From the NCBI GenBank assembly GCA_005518205.2, contig RFFC02000006.1, forward strand, positions 62,001 through 126,000: DNA of 64,000 nt, written 5' to 3'. The stretch comes from Hormoscilla sp. GUM202 (GTDB taxonomy: Bacteria > Cyanobacteriota > Cyanobacteriia > Cyanobacteriales > Desertifilaceae). Each line of letters starts with the position of its first letter. The stretch's first letter is position 1. Made by a program: the position numbers and the translations under genes. Shown here in pieces: positions 42,666 to 51,521 of this stretch. A model generated the notes under the pieces. The model was given only the letters and a program-made list of their open reading frames with translations, ran no database searches and was not told the DNA's origin.

Positions 42666-43754
42666 ATGCGCGATATACGTATTACTTTTTCCATTTCTGG
42701 CCTGCTGCTGATTGTAGCATCAGTCTTGTCGATAGTGGTGTTGTGGCAGCTACAGAGTCTGCTAATAATTTTGATGATTTCGGTAGTGCTAGCAGCTTCT
42801 ATTTCACCCTTGGTAGAAACAGCTGAAAGGTGGCACATCCCGCGTTGGTTGGGGACGATCGTCGTTTACCTCACCCTGTTATCTGGATTAACAGGGGTAG
42901 GACTGTTGCTAGGTCCAGCAGTAACCGAACAAATTCAGCTTCTAGTAAAGGGGCTGCCAGTCTACGCCGAAAAGTTAATCGCCGTGGCGTCCGATACAAT
43001 AACGAGATGGAATGACATTCCGTCAGATATATTCGAGTTCTTTGATGTCCAGCAGTTCACAAGCTGGCTGTTCCGTTCCAGTCAACAGCTAGTATTGCGA
43101 TCCTATAGTATCACTAGGGGAATTTTGGGTGCTGCGATTAGCCTGATTCTCTCCTTGTTTATTTCTGGTTACATGGTAGCGGATAGTCAAACCCTAGTAC
43201 GCAGTGTCGTGCGTCTGTTTCCCCAACCTTGGGAGGAACGTTTGGCAGCTCAAGTGCCGATTATTAGTTACCGCATGGGCAGTTATATTCGGGGCAGACT
43301 TTTGGTTTCCTTGATTTTAGGCATAGCCACGACTGTTGGGTTGGGCTTTTTGGGGCTGCGGGAGTTTTCTCTCGGGTTAGGAGTCATCGCTGGTGTCACG
43401 AATTTAATCCCCTTTATCGGACCAGTTTTGGGGGCAATTCCGGCTTTGGTGGTGGCGATCGCCGCTGGGGGATGGAAGTTTCTCTGGATATTGCTGTTCT
43501 TCGTGGCGATCCAGAATATAGAAACCTATGTCCTCGATCCCTTTCTGGTAGGTTCTTCTGTAGGGTTACACCCCCTCTACCAGTTGCTAGCAGTGGTGGG
43601 AGGTACGCAAATTTTGGGTATTATTGGAGCGTTGATCGTACCGCCTTGGATGGCAGGTGCAGCTGCTTTGATCGAGAATCTGTATTTAGAGCCTAAGCAG
43701 CGGGCCGAACAGAAAACAATCGTCATTTCCCCCGAGACAAATATGCCTCAGTGA
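42666..43754 (+). CDS. AI-2E family (PerM-like) transporter
   Basis: 362 residues with about seven to eight membrane spans: N-terminal ISGLLLIVASVLSIVVLWQL, SLLIILMISVVLAASISPLV, the long central loop, ISLILSLFISGYMV, then the C-terminal cluster LGVIAGVTNLIPFIGPVLGA (diagnostic of AI-2E/UPF0118) and LGIIGALIVPPWMAGA. The family exports autoinducer-2 in E. coli (TqsA) or acts in ion/proton exchange; the substrate here is unknown. ATG 42666 has no strong ribosome site. Confidence 0.9.
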   Translation: MRDIRITFSISGLLLIVASVLSIVVLWQLQSLLIILMISVVLAASISPLVETAERWHIPRWLGTIVVYLTLLSGLTGVGLLLGPAVTEQIQLLVKGLPVYAEKLIAVASDTITRWNDIPSDIFEFFDVQQFTSWLFRSSQQLVLRSYSITRGILGAAISLILSLFISGYMVADSQTLVRSVVRLFPQPWEERLAAQVPIISYRMGSYIRGRLLVSLILGIATTVGLGFLGLREFSLGLGVIAGVTNLIPFIGPVLGAIPALVVAIAAGGWKFLWILLFFVAIQNIETYVLDPFLVGSSVGLHPLYQLLAVVGGTQILGIIGALIVPPWMAGAAALIENLYLEPKQRAEQKTIVISPETNMPQ

Positions 43755-43827
43755 TTTGAGTTGTCAGTTGCGCAGGATGGCCAGATCGCCTGTCCGGAGG
43801 TCCGGAGGTGCTCACTGATATGCTCCC

Positions 43828-44049
43828 TCAATGAGAGTCATCGAAGGGGATTTTATTGCTAATTTTGATCTTACCTCTAAGTACCGCTCGCAGCAATCGA
43901 TTTACAGCTCTTTGCTCTTGTTCGTCCAGGGACTCATCTAATATGGCCATCAGTCCATAGCGGTCAGTTAGAGTGAGCACGCCACTGTCGCTACTAGAGG
44001 CGAGAATTTCTGCAATAGCACCAGGTATAAGTTTAACTTGTGGTAACAT
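43828..44049 (-). CDS. Small conserved cyanobacterial protein (unknown)
   Basis: 73 residues from ATG 44049: MLPQVKLIPGAIAEILASSS, GVLTLTDRYGLMAILDESLD, EQRAVNRLLRAVLRGKIKIS. The tail resembles small cyanobacterial proteins of unknown role. The open frame extends to 44256, but the upstream part is Cys/His-rich and unlike coding sequence; ATG 44097 is another option. The start is not well supported by a ribosome site. Confidence 0.6.
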   Translation of the reverse strand: MLPQVKLIPGAIAEILASSSDSGVLTLTDRYGLMAILDESLDEQEQRAVNRLLRAVLRGKIKISNKIPFDDSH

Positions 44050-44314
44050 ATCATTACATTTAACCCTACTATTCCCATATCTCTCTTTTTTCCTCATGGT
44101 AAGGCGATCGCGCTCATTGGCAATCTGTGATACAAATAATCTCTGCCAGTGATGGTAAATACAGCCGATCCCCGATAGATGATGTATCGGGCTCAAGGTA
44201 TGGAGGTTGGCGCAGCAGTAGGAGTTATGTATGTATAATTTTACAGCAGTTGCCATGGTAGCACAGCAGCAGATGGGATATGCTTAAAGTTGTTCTTACC
44301 GAAGCTGTTGTCTT

Positions 44315-44485
44315 ATGACTCAAAGGTCGCAGATATGTGAAAATCTGCCAGAACAGGTGGAGAAGATACTGGGACTATTGCATCAAGAGCCATCTTTGCG
44401 GAGTCAGGATGTCTCAGCTGTACAGGGGTCCCTGAAAAAGGCGATCGCGCCCAAGTTTGAAAGCGTATTTGCGGGTGCTTTCAGT
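44315..44485 (+). pseudogene. Dynamin-like GTPase N-terminal fragment
   Basis: The frame from 44315 begins QICENLPEQVEKILGLLHQE and ends its recognisable part with KKAIAPKFESVFAGAFS. In cyanobacterial dynamin-like proteins this is followed at once by the P-loop AGKS; here the sequence diverges exactly at that point (about 44486) and reads into AT-rich DNA. The gene was cut in its nucleotide-binding site. Another short plus-strand relic (LGFRLFLLSHDICTDLQGT, about 44665-44720) is unrelated or unrecognised. Confidence 0.65.
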
Positions 44486-44769
44486 ATTATTAGTGCTACC
44501 GTCAAGTCTATCATATTAAAAAATTGTATTATTAACCGAAAGGTATTGGGCGCGGTTGCGAGAATGTTTTTTTTTGCGATAATTTCCTGGAAACGCTTTC
44601 TGGCTCTTCGTGAAATAGTATGCTAAATTGTCATCAAAAAAAGTCTCAAAGTCTTGCGTAGTCTGGGTTTTCGCTTATTCCTGCTCTCGCACGATATCTG
44701 CACCGATCTGCAAGGCACAAGCGTTGAAAGTATTGTTGGGAAAGGGTTACAGGCACATTAGCTATCAGT

Positions 44770-45069
44770 TTAGCATACTAAATTGGGAAGAGCCCGCTTT
44801 CTCATTGGAGTTGGGTTTGCTAATGCTTCTTGATAACGCTGTTCTTTCCAATCATGTAGCCGTTGCATGTAGGCATCTATTTCCTCTTGATTCCGGTAGT
44901 AGTAGGTGAGAGTTGCGTGAATCTTTTCTAAATTCAGTGATAGGAAATGATCGATAATTTCCTCGCATCCTTGGAAGTAATAATCTAGGACGTTATCAAT
45001 TCCAATTCTATGTCCCTTGATGCGGATGTCATCAGGGTCTAAAAATTAAAAGTAATCCTCTAGTTGCAT
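44770..45069 (-). pseudogene. DUF433-like protein with early stop codon
   Basis: ATG 45069 opens MQLEDYF, then TAA at 45046-45048, then in frame FLDPDDIRIKGHRIGIDNVL, IHATLTYYYRNQEEIDAYMQ to a stop at 44770. The motif DIRIKGHRIGID and the HATLTYYYRN segment are typical of DUF433 antitoxin-like proteins. One codon change would restore it. No PIN partner is adjacent. Confidence 0.75.
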
Positions 45070-45131
45070 AAGTCAACTCTTCCTATTGGAGGGTTTTTGC
45101 CGTTCGGCCAATCGCGATATCGGGCGATTCC

Positions 45132-45191
45132 GGGGCACGGCGTTAGTTAATTGTCGGGTGATGAGCGTGATTTGTTGGATGCCGTGCCCCT
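45132..45191. repeat. Hairpin with GGGGCACGGC arms
   Basis: GGGGCACGGC (45132-45141) pairs with GCCGTGCCCC (45182-45191), bracketed by CGATATCG near 45115 and 45204. The symmetrical layout suggests a small palindromic mobile element. Confidence 0.65.
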
Positions 45192-45219
45192 ACTAATTGC
45201 TGGCGATATCGCCTGGGCC

Positions 45220-45831
45220 TTAATACCAAAAAGTATTGACGACGGGATATTCTTCGTGGCCTTCAGGATAGGTATAGGGAGTCTCGGGATATTCTACCAG
45301 ATAATGTGCTGGATATTCTTGAAACTCATTTTCTTCGATATATGCTGTAGAAGATTCTGCAAATATTTTTTCTGGATCTCCTACAAGGTCTGTTTCCATA
45401 TATCCTCCCCCAACGCCGATCGCGGTATTATGGACGTTGGCATCAGTCAATACTATATCAACCATCGATGCCCCTAATACGTCCACGCTATAAATATTCG
45501 CATTGCTAAAATTCACGTTGTTCAGGTTCGCGTCATTAAGACTGGCATCGGTTAAGTGAGCGCCCGTTAAGTGAGCGCCCTGTAGGTTTGCACCAGTTAA
45601 GTCAGCACCTTCCAGGTTAGCATGGGTGAGGTTTGCCCCTTCTAGGTTAGCTTCTCTCAAGTCAGCGCCGATCAGATGTTCTTCAGATAGGTTTGCTCCT
45701 GAAAGATCGCAGCGATAACATTCCCTTGTTGTCAATAACTGTTCTACATGTTCGGGATTCTCTGCTTTAACGGCGCTAGTAAAAAGTAGAGGTGTTATTA
45801 AGGTCAGAATCACTACTGTTTTATCGATCAT
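45220..45831 (-). CDS. Exported pentapeptide-repeat protein
   Basis: 203 residues. An N-terminal signal peptide (VVILTLITPLLFTSAVKA, cleavage after KA near residue 23) is followed by about 18 A(D/N)LxX repeats from CDLSGANLSEEHLIGADLRE to NSANIYSVDVLG-like units, forming a right-handed quadrilateral beta-helix. The C-terminal ~65 residues are Glu/Tyr/Pro-rich (YLVEYPETPYTYPEGHEEYP). Likely periplasmic or thylakoid-lumenal; the role is unknown, as for most cyanobacterial pentapeptide proteins. The opening TTRECYRCDLSGANL with two Cys is common in the subfamily. Confidence 0.85.
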   Translation of the reverse strand: MIDKTVVILTLITPLLFTSAVKAENPEHVEQLLTTRECYRCDLSGANLSEEHLIGADLREANLEGANLTHANLEGADLTGANLQGAHLTGAHLTDASLNDANLNNVNFSNANIYSVDVLGASMVDIVLTDANVHNTAIGVGGGYMETDLVGDPEKIFAESSTAYIEENEFQEYPAHYLVEYPETPYTYPEGHEEYPVVNTFWY

Positions 45832-46260
45832 ATTTATTCTCCTTTGTCAATGTCTTGCTTGACTTTTGCTTCCACATTCCCTATTATAGCGATGGCTTGC
45901 CTTTATAGGGGGCGATCGCATCCACGGGTTGGTTGTGAGCCAGATCGGGTGGGGCGGCGATCGCGGTAATTAAGTGACTGGGTATATACGGTAGTGGTTC
46001 CCTGCGATCGCCGCCCCACCCGGTTTCTTAGCCCTTTGAGGAGGAACGCGCCGGCGGTATGGGGGCCTGTAGCCTTTCGATCGTGCTCCGGCGCCACCCG
46101 ACTGATGGAATGTGATACCGCCCTGGCCGGACGCGATCGCCTATAAGGGCTGTTTCGCCAGTTTTGGTCGCAATATCTCCCCGACAGCACCACAATGCCC
46201 GATCGCCCTAAAGAGGGTGCGGTCAAAAGTAGTTGATAGAGTAGAGCAATTTTATCCGGA

Positions 46261-46325
46261 TGTGGTCAAAACCCGTTGATAAAAGGGATAGGGGGGGATC
46301 CTCTTACCAACGGGTTTTGACCACA
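46261..46325. mobile_element. Palindromic element with 18-bp arms
   Basis: TGTGGTCAAAACCCGTTG (46261-46278) is perfectly complemented by 46308-46325, with a 29-base centre. The arm matches the termini of the 166-bp element at 61398-61563, indicating a MITE family. Confidence 0.75.
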
Positions 46326-46597
46326 CCCCCCTAAAGATAGTTTAGCCCGTGAGACGGAACCTGTACTATAAAAATCGGGCGGAGATACCCCTGATGTCGC
46401 TTGACGCCAGGGATCCTATATTCAATCTCCCATGGAACGTCGGGAGCGCTGCGGCATACTGGTAATATTGCATTTGAAGCATACCGCAGTTACTGCTTTG
46501 GGAGCTCCCCGATGATATAAGGGTGTGGTCAAAAGTAGTTGATATCCTGGCCAAAAGGATTGCGCTGCGCGGCTAGCTGCTGCGCAGCCGACGCTGA

Positions 46598-46734
46598 CAG
46601 ATTACAGCGTAGCGCACGTAATCCAAATTGCATGTTATATGTAATCATTAGTAGTACAAGAGCAGGCAGGAGCCGACAGGGCAGATTACAGCGTAGCGCA
46701 CGTAATCCAAATTGCGAGTTATATGCAATCATTA
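46598..46734. repeat. 53-bp direct repeat
   Basis: CAGATTACAGCGTAGCGCAC and the following ATCCAAATTGC...TAATCATTA occur at 46598-46650 and 46682-46734 with a few mismatches. No coding meaning found. Confidence 0.85.
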
Positions 46735-46806
46735 AAGTCACGCTCCCACGGGACATAAAAACAGTTTGGTAGATATTAGTACTAATACTGTTTACATGGA
46801 TGGTAA

Positions 46807-47718
46807 CTGCTGGCTGGAGAACAGTCTTTGTTTGTCGAGGCTAAATCTAGCGGTCAGCCGCGATTAGCCCGCGAAGCAGTCAATAAACTGTGGAGGGCGA
46901 TCGCCCAAAAAGGAAGTGCCTATGGGGTCTTCATCGCGCCCTACATATCTCCAACCTCAGCAGAAATATGTGCAGCAGAAGGCATCGGTTGCCTCGATCT
47001 AGCAGGTAACTGTCGCCTTTGTTTTGGACAAGTTTACATTCACAAAGAAGGAAAGCCGAATCCATTTTCACAGAAGCGATATCTGCGTTCTTTATATGCT
47101 CCCAAGTCTGAGAGAATATTGCGAGTGCTACTCAGTCAATCCCACAAGGCATGGAAGGTAAAAGCCTTAGCGTCAGAAGCAAATGTTAGTTTGGGGCTAG
47201 TATCCAACGTTAAGAAGTTGCTGTCCGATCGGGAATGGTTGAGTACCTCTGCCGATGGGTTTTGTTTGAGTCACCCAGCAGCACTGCTAGCGGACTGGGC
47301 TCAAAATTATAACTATCGCCACAACCAGGCGTTTGATTTCTATTCATTTAAGACCGTGGGGGAGATAGAAGAAGTTTTGGCATCGACTTGTTCGGAGTTG
47401 GGAATTCGTTATGCTTTAACAGGCTTTTCAGGTGCTGCTAGATATGCGCCTGTTGTTCGCTATCAGCGGGTTATGGCTTACGTGGATGCCGATATTGAAA
47501 GCTTGGCGAACCTGCTGAACTTGAAAGCCGTAAATGGCGGTGCTAATGTAAGTTTGCTCTCACCTTATGATGAAGGTGTTTTTTATCAAGCCCGATCGGT
47601 TGACGGGCAGGCGATCGCATCTGGCATTCAACTGTATCTGGACTTGTTGGGGTTCCGGGGACGCGGGGAAGAAGCAGCAACTGCACTTTTAGAACAGGTG
47701 ATAATGCCACAATGGTAG
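46807..47718 (+). pseudogene. AbiEi-like (type IV TA) antitoxin-type protein, 5'-truncated
   Basis: The frame is open only from 46807 and has no ATG; the first candidate is TTG 46828. The product has the segment LFVEAKSSGQPRLAREAVNK (nuclease-fold-like), LDLAGNCRLCFGQVYIHKEG, a winged helix (AWKVKALASEANVSLGLVSN), and the C-terminal ALTGFSGAARYAPVVRY and LDLLGFRGRGEEAATALLEQ. These match the cyanobacterial AbiEi-like family partnered with a nucleotidyltransferase. Homologues have an extra N-terminal region of roughly 50 or more residues, missing here. The stop overlaps the next gene's ATG, as in an operon. Confidence 0.7.
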
Positions 47719-48532
47719 CTAAGCGCGATTATACCGCATCCGTGTTGACGCTGCCCGCTCCGTGCTGTTGGAACTGGTGCGCTTGTTGGGGAGCTATCGA
47801 AATGATATCGTAGTGGTTGGGGGTTGGGTTCCAGAATTATTACTTTCTCAGGGGCGTCTTCAATACATTGGCAGTACTGATGTGGATATCGCTTTTAACC
47901 ACCGGACTATTCAAGATCCTGGCTATAAAACGATTCAGGAATTGCTGTTAACTAGGGGATATCGTCAAGGGAGGCAACCGTTTATCTTTTATCGTCACGT
48001 GATGGTGAATGATAGGGAGATCGTGGTACAAGTAGATTTTCGGGATGGGAATATTCAGGAACTGGTACTTCTCACCGTACTCAAAGAATACAGGATCTGC
48101 GCGCGCGGAAAGCTCGCGGTTGCGATCTGACTTTGTCAATGGCGACAGAGGTCGAAATTGTTGGCGTGCTTCCGGAAGGCGGGATAGATAATGCTCGGGT
48201 AAGAGTGGCAACAATTGTACCATTTTTGGTGATGAAGGGAATGGCGCTTTACGATCGCCTCAAAGAAAAGGATGCTTGGGATATCTATTTTTGCCTGCGT
48301 AACTATCCTGAAGGGTTAGATGCGCTAGTGAGGATGTTTCAACCGTGCGTTGGCAATAGGTTGGTGCGGGAAGGGTTGAGTAAAATTGGGGAGAAGTTTA
48401 TGTCTTACCAGCACGTGGGACCTAAGTTTGTAGCGGATTTTGAGGAGTTGATTGACTCGGAAGCGCGAGATATTACAACGAGATGCTTATGAGCGCGTCA
48501 ACTATTTATTAGAACAGTTGGGGATTAGATAG
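47712..48532 (+). pseudogene. AbiEii-like nucleotidyltransferase, three frameshifts
   Basis: ATG 47712 starts MVAKRDYTASV; a shift near 47745 leads to DAARSVLLELVRLLGSYRND, IVVVGGWVPELLL and STDVDIAFNHR (the GG...D-x-D nucleotidyltransferase core). A second shift near 48085 leads to LRARKARGCDLTLSMATEVE and MALYDRLKEKDAWDIYFCLR. A third near 48465 restores REILQRDAYERVNYLLEQLG to the stop at 48532. The active-site Asp residues survive but the chain is broken, so the toxin half is dead along with its partner. Confidence 0.75.
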
Positions 48533-48637
48533 TTAATTTTTATAGTAATTACTCTCTGGATAATACAATAGCTAAGTAAACTGATAAGATGTTATCTCAG
48601 GTAGTAGATCTTCAGCACCAACACCAAAAAACTGGAT

Positions 48638-49264
48638 ATGGCCACTATTCTCAGAGATTTAAGTTATCGCTATCAATGGCTCTATGATGCGATCGCGCAA
48701 CTATCTGCCCTGGCAGTCGGGGGAGAGAGCCGATTCCGTCAGTTACCGCTACAAGATTTAACCATCACCTCACAAACCAGGATACTAGATCTCTGTTGTG
48801 GTAGCGGTCAGGCAACTAAATTTCTGGTGCAGCAGTCCCAGGAGGTCACCGGTTTAGACGCCTCGCCCTTATCCCTGAAACGGGCCCAGCAGAACGTTCC
48901 CGCTGCCTCGTATGTGGAAGCCTTTGCCGAAAACATGCCCTTGGGCGACAATCAGTTTGATATCGTGCATACCAGCGTCGCCCTGCACGAAATGGAAAGC
49001 ATGCAGCTACGGCAGATCCTCCAGGAAGTATACCGGGTGCTGAAACCGGGAGGCATCTTTGCCCTGATAGATTTGCACACCCCCAGTAACTGGCTATTTT
49101 GGCCAGGCTTATCCATATTTATGCAATTGTTTGAAACCGAAACAGCCTGGCAGCTGCTGCGCACTGACTTACCCCAACTCCTGGGCGAAATTGGTTTTCA
49201 GGTTCAGCGCCAGACACTCCACGCCAGTGGCAGTCTGCAAGTAATCCAGGCCCAAAAACCCTAA
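48638..49264 (+). CDS. Class I SAM-dependent methyltransferase (UbiE-like)
   Basis: 208 residues with motif I ILDLCCGSGQATKFLVQ (about 50-66), the acidic residue in VTGLDASPLSL, then NQFDIVHTSVALHEM and VYRVLKPGGIFALIDLHTPS. The fold is a complete small methyltransferase. The N-terminal SYRYQWLYDAIAQLSALAVG resembles cyanobacterial UbiE-like enzymes acting on quinones or small molecules, but the substrate is unknown. It is convergent with the PIN gene; the two stop codons are adjacent. Confidence 0.85.
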   Translation: MATILRDLSYRYQWLYDAIAQLSALAVGGESRFRQLPLQDLTITSQTRILDLCCGSGQATKFLVQQSQEVTGLDASPLSLKRAQQNVPAASYVEAFAENMPLGDNQFDIVHTSVALHEMESMQLRQILQEVYRVLKPGGIFALIDLHTPSNWLFWPGLSIFMQLFETETAWQLLRTDLPQLLGEIGFQVQRQTLHASGSLQVIQAQKP

Positions 49265-49732
49265 TTAATACCGATCGCATGGCTGATAGTCATACCCCAT
49301 GAGGTCTTTATCTAAAGACCAGATAAACACGCGAAGATAGGGAGTTCTTTTGATAGCCTTTTCCCATTCTTTAATAATCGATATATCTCCCATCCCTACC
49401 CCTTGCATCGCCGAATCAGGAAATTCACTCAACCAGATGTCAATTTCTGCCACTGTGGGAACTTGCATGATTTGCCAAGGGGCCTCTCCGTTAATTGCTT
49501 TCTGAACTTGATTGACAAAAGATTGAGCGAAACGGCGACGATTTCCCCCATCAGACAATTGAGCGATATGATTACCCGTTTCGTAAACAGCAGCCATCGG
49601 TAAAAGAAATGATGTATCGTCATTGAGAAGCCTTTCAAATTCCTTCAATACTTCCTCCCTGGAATTATTCATATTGGGAATATTCAGGAACTCACAAAAT
49701 ATAGAGGTGTCAACAATTGCAACGGCTTTCAT
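49265..49732 (-). CDS. PIN-like nuclease, partner of the AAA ATPase
   Basis: 155 residues with a PIN-like pattern: N-terminal VAIVDTSIFCEFL (Asp 8), middle Glu in AAVYETGNHIAQL, GVGMGDISIIKEWEKA (Asp) and FIWSLDKDLMGYD (terminal acidic pair). It is longer than VapC and the spacing of acidic residues differs, so it is an atypical PIN-type enzyme. It starts 15 bases after the ATPase stop with GGAGAT upstream, so both are one operon. Probably the nuclease effector of a two-gene ATPase/nuclease system; the target is unknown. Confidence 0.65.
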   Translation of the reverse strand: MKAVAIVDTSIFCEFLNIPNMNNSREEVLKEFERLLNDDTSFLLPMAAVYETGNHIAQLSDGGNRRRFAQSFVNQVQKAINGEAPWQIMQVPTVAEIDIWLSEFPDSAMQGVGMGDISIIKEWEKAIKRTPYLRVFIWSLDKDLMGYDYQPCDRY

Positions 49733-49747
49733 CCACTAATCTCCATC

Positions 49748-51049
49748 TCAGCCACGAATATTAGCTAACCATTCCATTGCTTTTCGCTTCTTCTCTTCGC
49801 TTCCGGGATGGTATTTGACAAACCTTTCTAGCAAACCCCCTGTCATCAGTTGTCCAACAGTACCTCGAGCAATCAGTTCGGGGTAGTCTGGAATATCTCG
49901 TAATCGTATAAGTTGACTCGAACCATCATCGGGACTGCGATAGCAAAAGACCGTTTCTGGCACAGCCTCATCAGGTAGAGCATCAAGCAGTGCCGGATTA
50001 TGGCTGCTAATTAGAACTTGCAAATGGCGTGTTTGTGCAATATTAGAAATGCGCTTAAGTAAACTTTCTGCTCTACTGGGATGCACGCCGTTATCAATTT
50101 CTTCAATAACAACAATGCTTTGTTCTGGAGCCGAAAACATGACTGCTGCAATTGACAGAACTCGCAATGTCCCATCTGAGAGGGTTGTTGCATCATAGAC
50201 AGCGGAGATGCCACCAAAGGTTTCAGTTAGCTGCAACATAACTTCCCCACGAGCAGTTTCAATAAAGCCGATATCTTCAATATCTTGTTCGGGAAGACTT
50301 CTAACAAATTCTAATATCTCAGCCTTAATATCTAATTTTTGGCAGAGATTATAGAGAACGCCGGAGATATTTTCTCCATGTTCTTCGAGCAATCGATCGC
50401 CTTTATTACCGTAATCGCGCATTGCATTAGGTTCGGGCTCCAGAAAAACGATGCCACTCAAGCAACGAACATAATTATCGGCAATTCGAGGAATTTTTGC
50501 TCGACTCTCTTGATGCTCTGGACGGAAACGAATCTCACTCAATAACTGTGTAAAAATTGCCATGTGGCTACTGCATGGAATTTTTGGCTTATTCCTACCA
50601 CGTGCAAAATTGTTATATTCTACTAAAACATCGCTACCTGCCCCTTGAGGTTCGCTGGTAATTTGGTATAGGGGAACGGTCGATATTGGGGCGATAATTT
50701 TTTCTTGAGTGACATGGCACTCTCCTTCATTGTCAAGCCCCAGTTCGATCTCGAAATGAGTCCAGTTTTCCAACTCTAAGGTTTCAAGATCGCAGGAAAT
50801 TTTAAATGATTTTGCTCCTCGGTATCCAAGATTATCAAATTTACCTCTAAACGGCATTTCACTCTGTTGATGAGTGTTGCCCAGAAGGCTCAATCTCTCG
50901 CCTTTTGCAAGTCTTGCCAGCAATCTGAGGGCTTCAATGATGTTGCTTTTACCTGACGCATTAGCTCCAATCAAAACGGTTAAAGACGCCAGGGGCAAAA
51001 CTCCACATCGATAGCTTTTCAGGTTTGTCACTTGAATCTGGGTAATCAC
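49748..51049 (-). CDS. AAA family (OLD/AAA_21-like) ATPase
   Basis: 433 residues from GTG 51049 (GGAG 8 bases upstream; ATG 51082 gives 444). SMC/OLD-type ATPase: Walker A LIGANASGKSNIIEAL near residues 25-40, a long variable insertion, signature-like LSDGTLRVLSIAAVMF, Walker B SIVVIEEIDNGVHPS and the switch LQVLISSHNPALLDALP. There is no TOPRIM domain, so a separate nuclease is expected, and the downstream PIN-like gene fits. Such ATPase/nuclease pairs (for example Septu, PARIS) are anti-phage systems. Location next to tRNA-Ser suits an inserted island. Confidence 0.85.
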   Translation of the reverse strand: MITQIQVTNLKSYRCGVLPLASLTVLIGANASGKSNIIEALRLLARLAKGERLSLLGNTHQQSEMPFRGKFDNLGYRGAKSFKISCDLETLELENWTHFEIELGLDNEGECHVTQEKIIAPISTVPLYQITSEPQGAGSDVLVEYNNFARGRNKPKIPCSSHMAIFTQLLSEIRFRPEHQESRAKIPRIADNYVRCLSGIVFLEPEPNAMRDYGNKGDRLLEEHGENISGVLYNLCQKLDIKAEILEFVRSLPEQDIEDIGFIETARGEVMLQLTETFGGISAVYDATTLSDGTLRVLSIAAVMFSAPEQSIVVIEEIDNGVHPSRAESLLKRISNIAQTRHLQVLISSHNPALLDALPDEAVPETVFCYRSPDDGSSQLIRLRDIPDYPELIARGTVGQLMTGGLLERFVKYHPGSEEKKRKAMEWLANIRG

Positions 51050-51091
51050 TTTGATGGCTCCATTTTTATTGATATTACTCAAATATTGAAC

Positions 51092-51134
51092 GGAAGCATC
51101 TCAATTTTTTAAAGATAAAAATTGAGATGCTTCC
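51092..51134 (-). promoter_or_regulatory. Strong hairpin just upstream of the AAA ATPase
   Basis: Perfect 18-bp arms GGAAGCATCTCAATTTTT (51092-51109) and complement (51117-51134) with a 7-base loop. On the minus strand it lies 10 bases before ATG 51082, or about 43 before GTG 51049, so it would sit in the 5' leader of the operon and may block read-through or tune expression. Confidence 0.6.
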
Positions 51135-51289
51135 ATCTCCGTCATCTACGCCTGCCCTTTAGCGGATGCACCGGTTGGGTCTCCGGACGACACCCAACTT
51201 ACGCACTGCCCATCATGGTGGTAATAAACCGGTTTGGTTTCTTATGTTAACAGGTTGGGTTTCGTTCGGAGACCCAACCCACGTCTAAA

Positions 51290-51377
51290 CGGAGAGGGGG
51301 GGATTTGAACCCCCGATAGGGTTTTAGCCTATAACGCATTTCGAGTGCGCCGCATTCAACCGCTCTGCCACCTCTCC
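51290..51377 (-). tRNA. tRNA-Ser (anticodon CGA)
   Basis: The minus strand folds as an 88-nt serine tRNA: acceptor GGAGAGG/CCTCTCC, D-arm with GCAGAGCGGTTGAATGC, anticodon loop CTCGAAA (anticodon CGA, codon UCG), a long variable arm (TATAGGCTAAAACCCTATC, class II) and T-arm GGGGGTTCAAATCCCCC. Discriminator G at 51290; CCA is not encoded. Confidence 0.95.
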
Positions 51378-51521
51378 AGGTATAGTTATTCTACTATTTT
51401 ACTGATTTTAACCCAAGGGACGCCCAAAATCGGGCTGCTTGGTACAATCTGTTACTCCACTCCTTGTCCCAATATCCTATCACAGAAATATCATAGAAAT
51501 ATAGAATTTGAGGAATTTGTC

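Larger units (their letters stand above)
45832..46806. other. Repeat-dominated non-coding region
   Basis: No gene recognised in 975 bases. It holds several palindromes (e.g. 46072-46137 region), copies of the GGTCAAAA element family (46215, 46261-46325, 46521), and a duplicated segment at 46598-46734. Confidence 0.65.

Noticed and set aside
46366-46772. Short frames in both directions in the 46.4-46.8 kb spacer
   Set aside because: They lie in palindromes and the 53-bp direct repeat and mirror each other on both strands.
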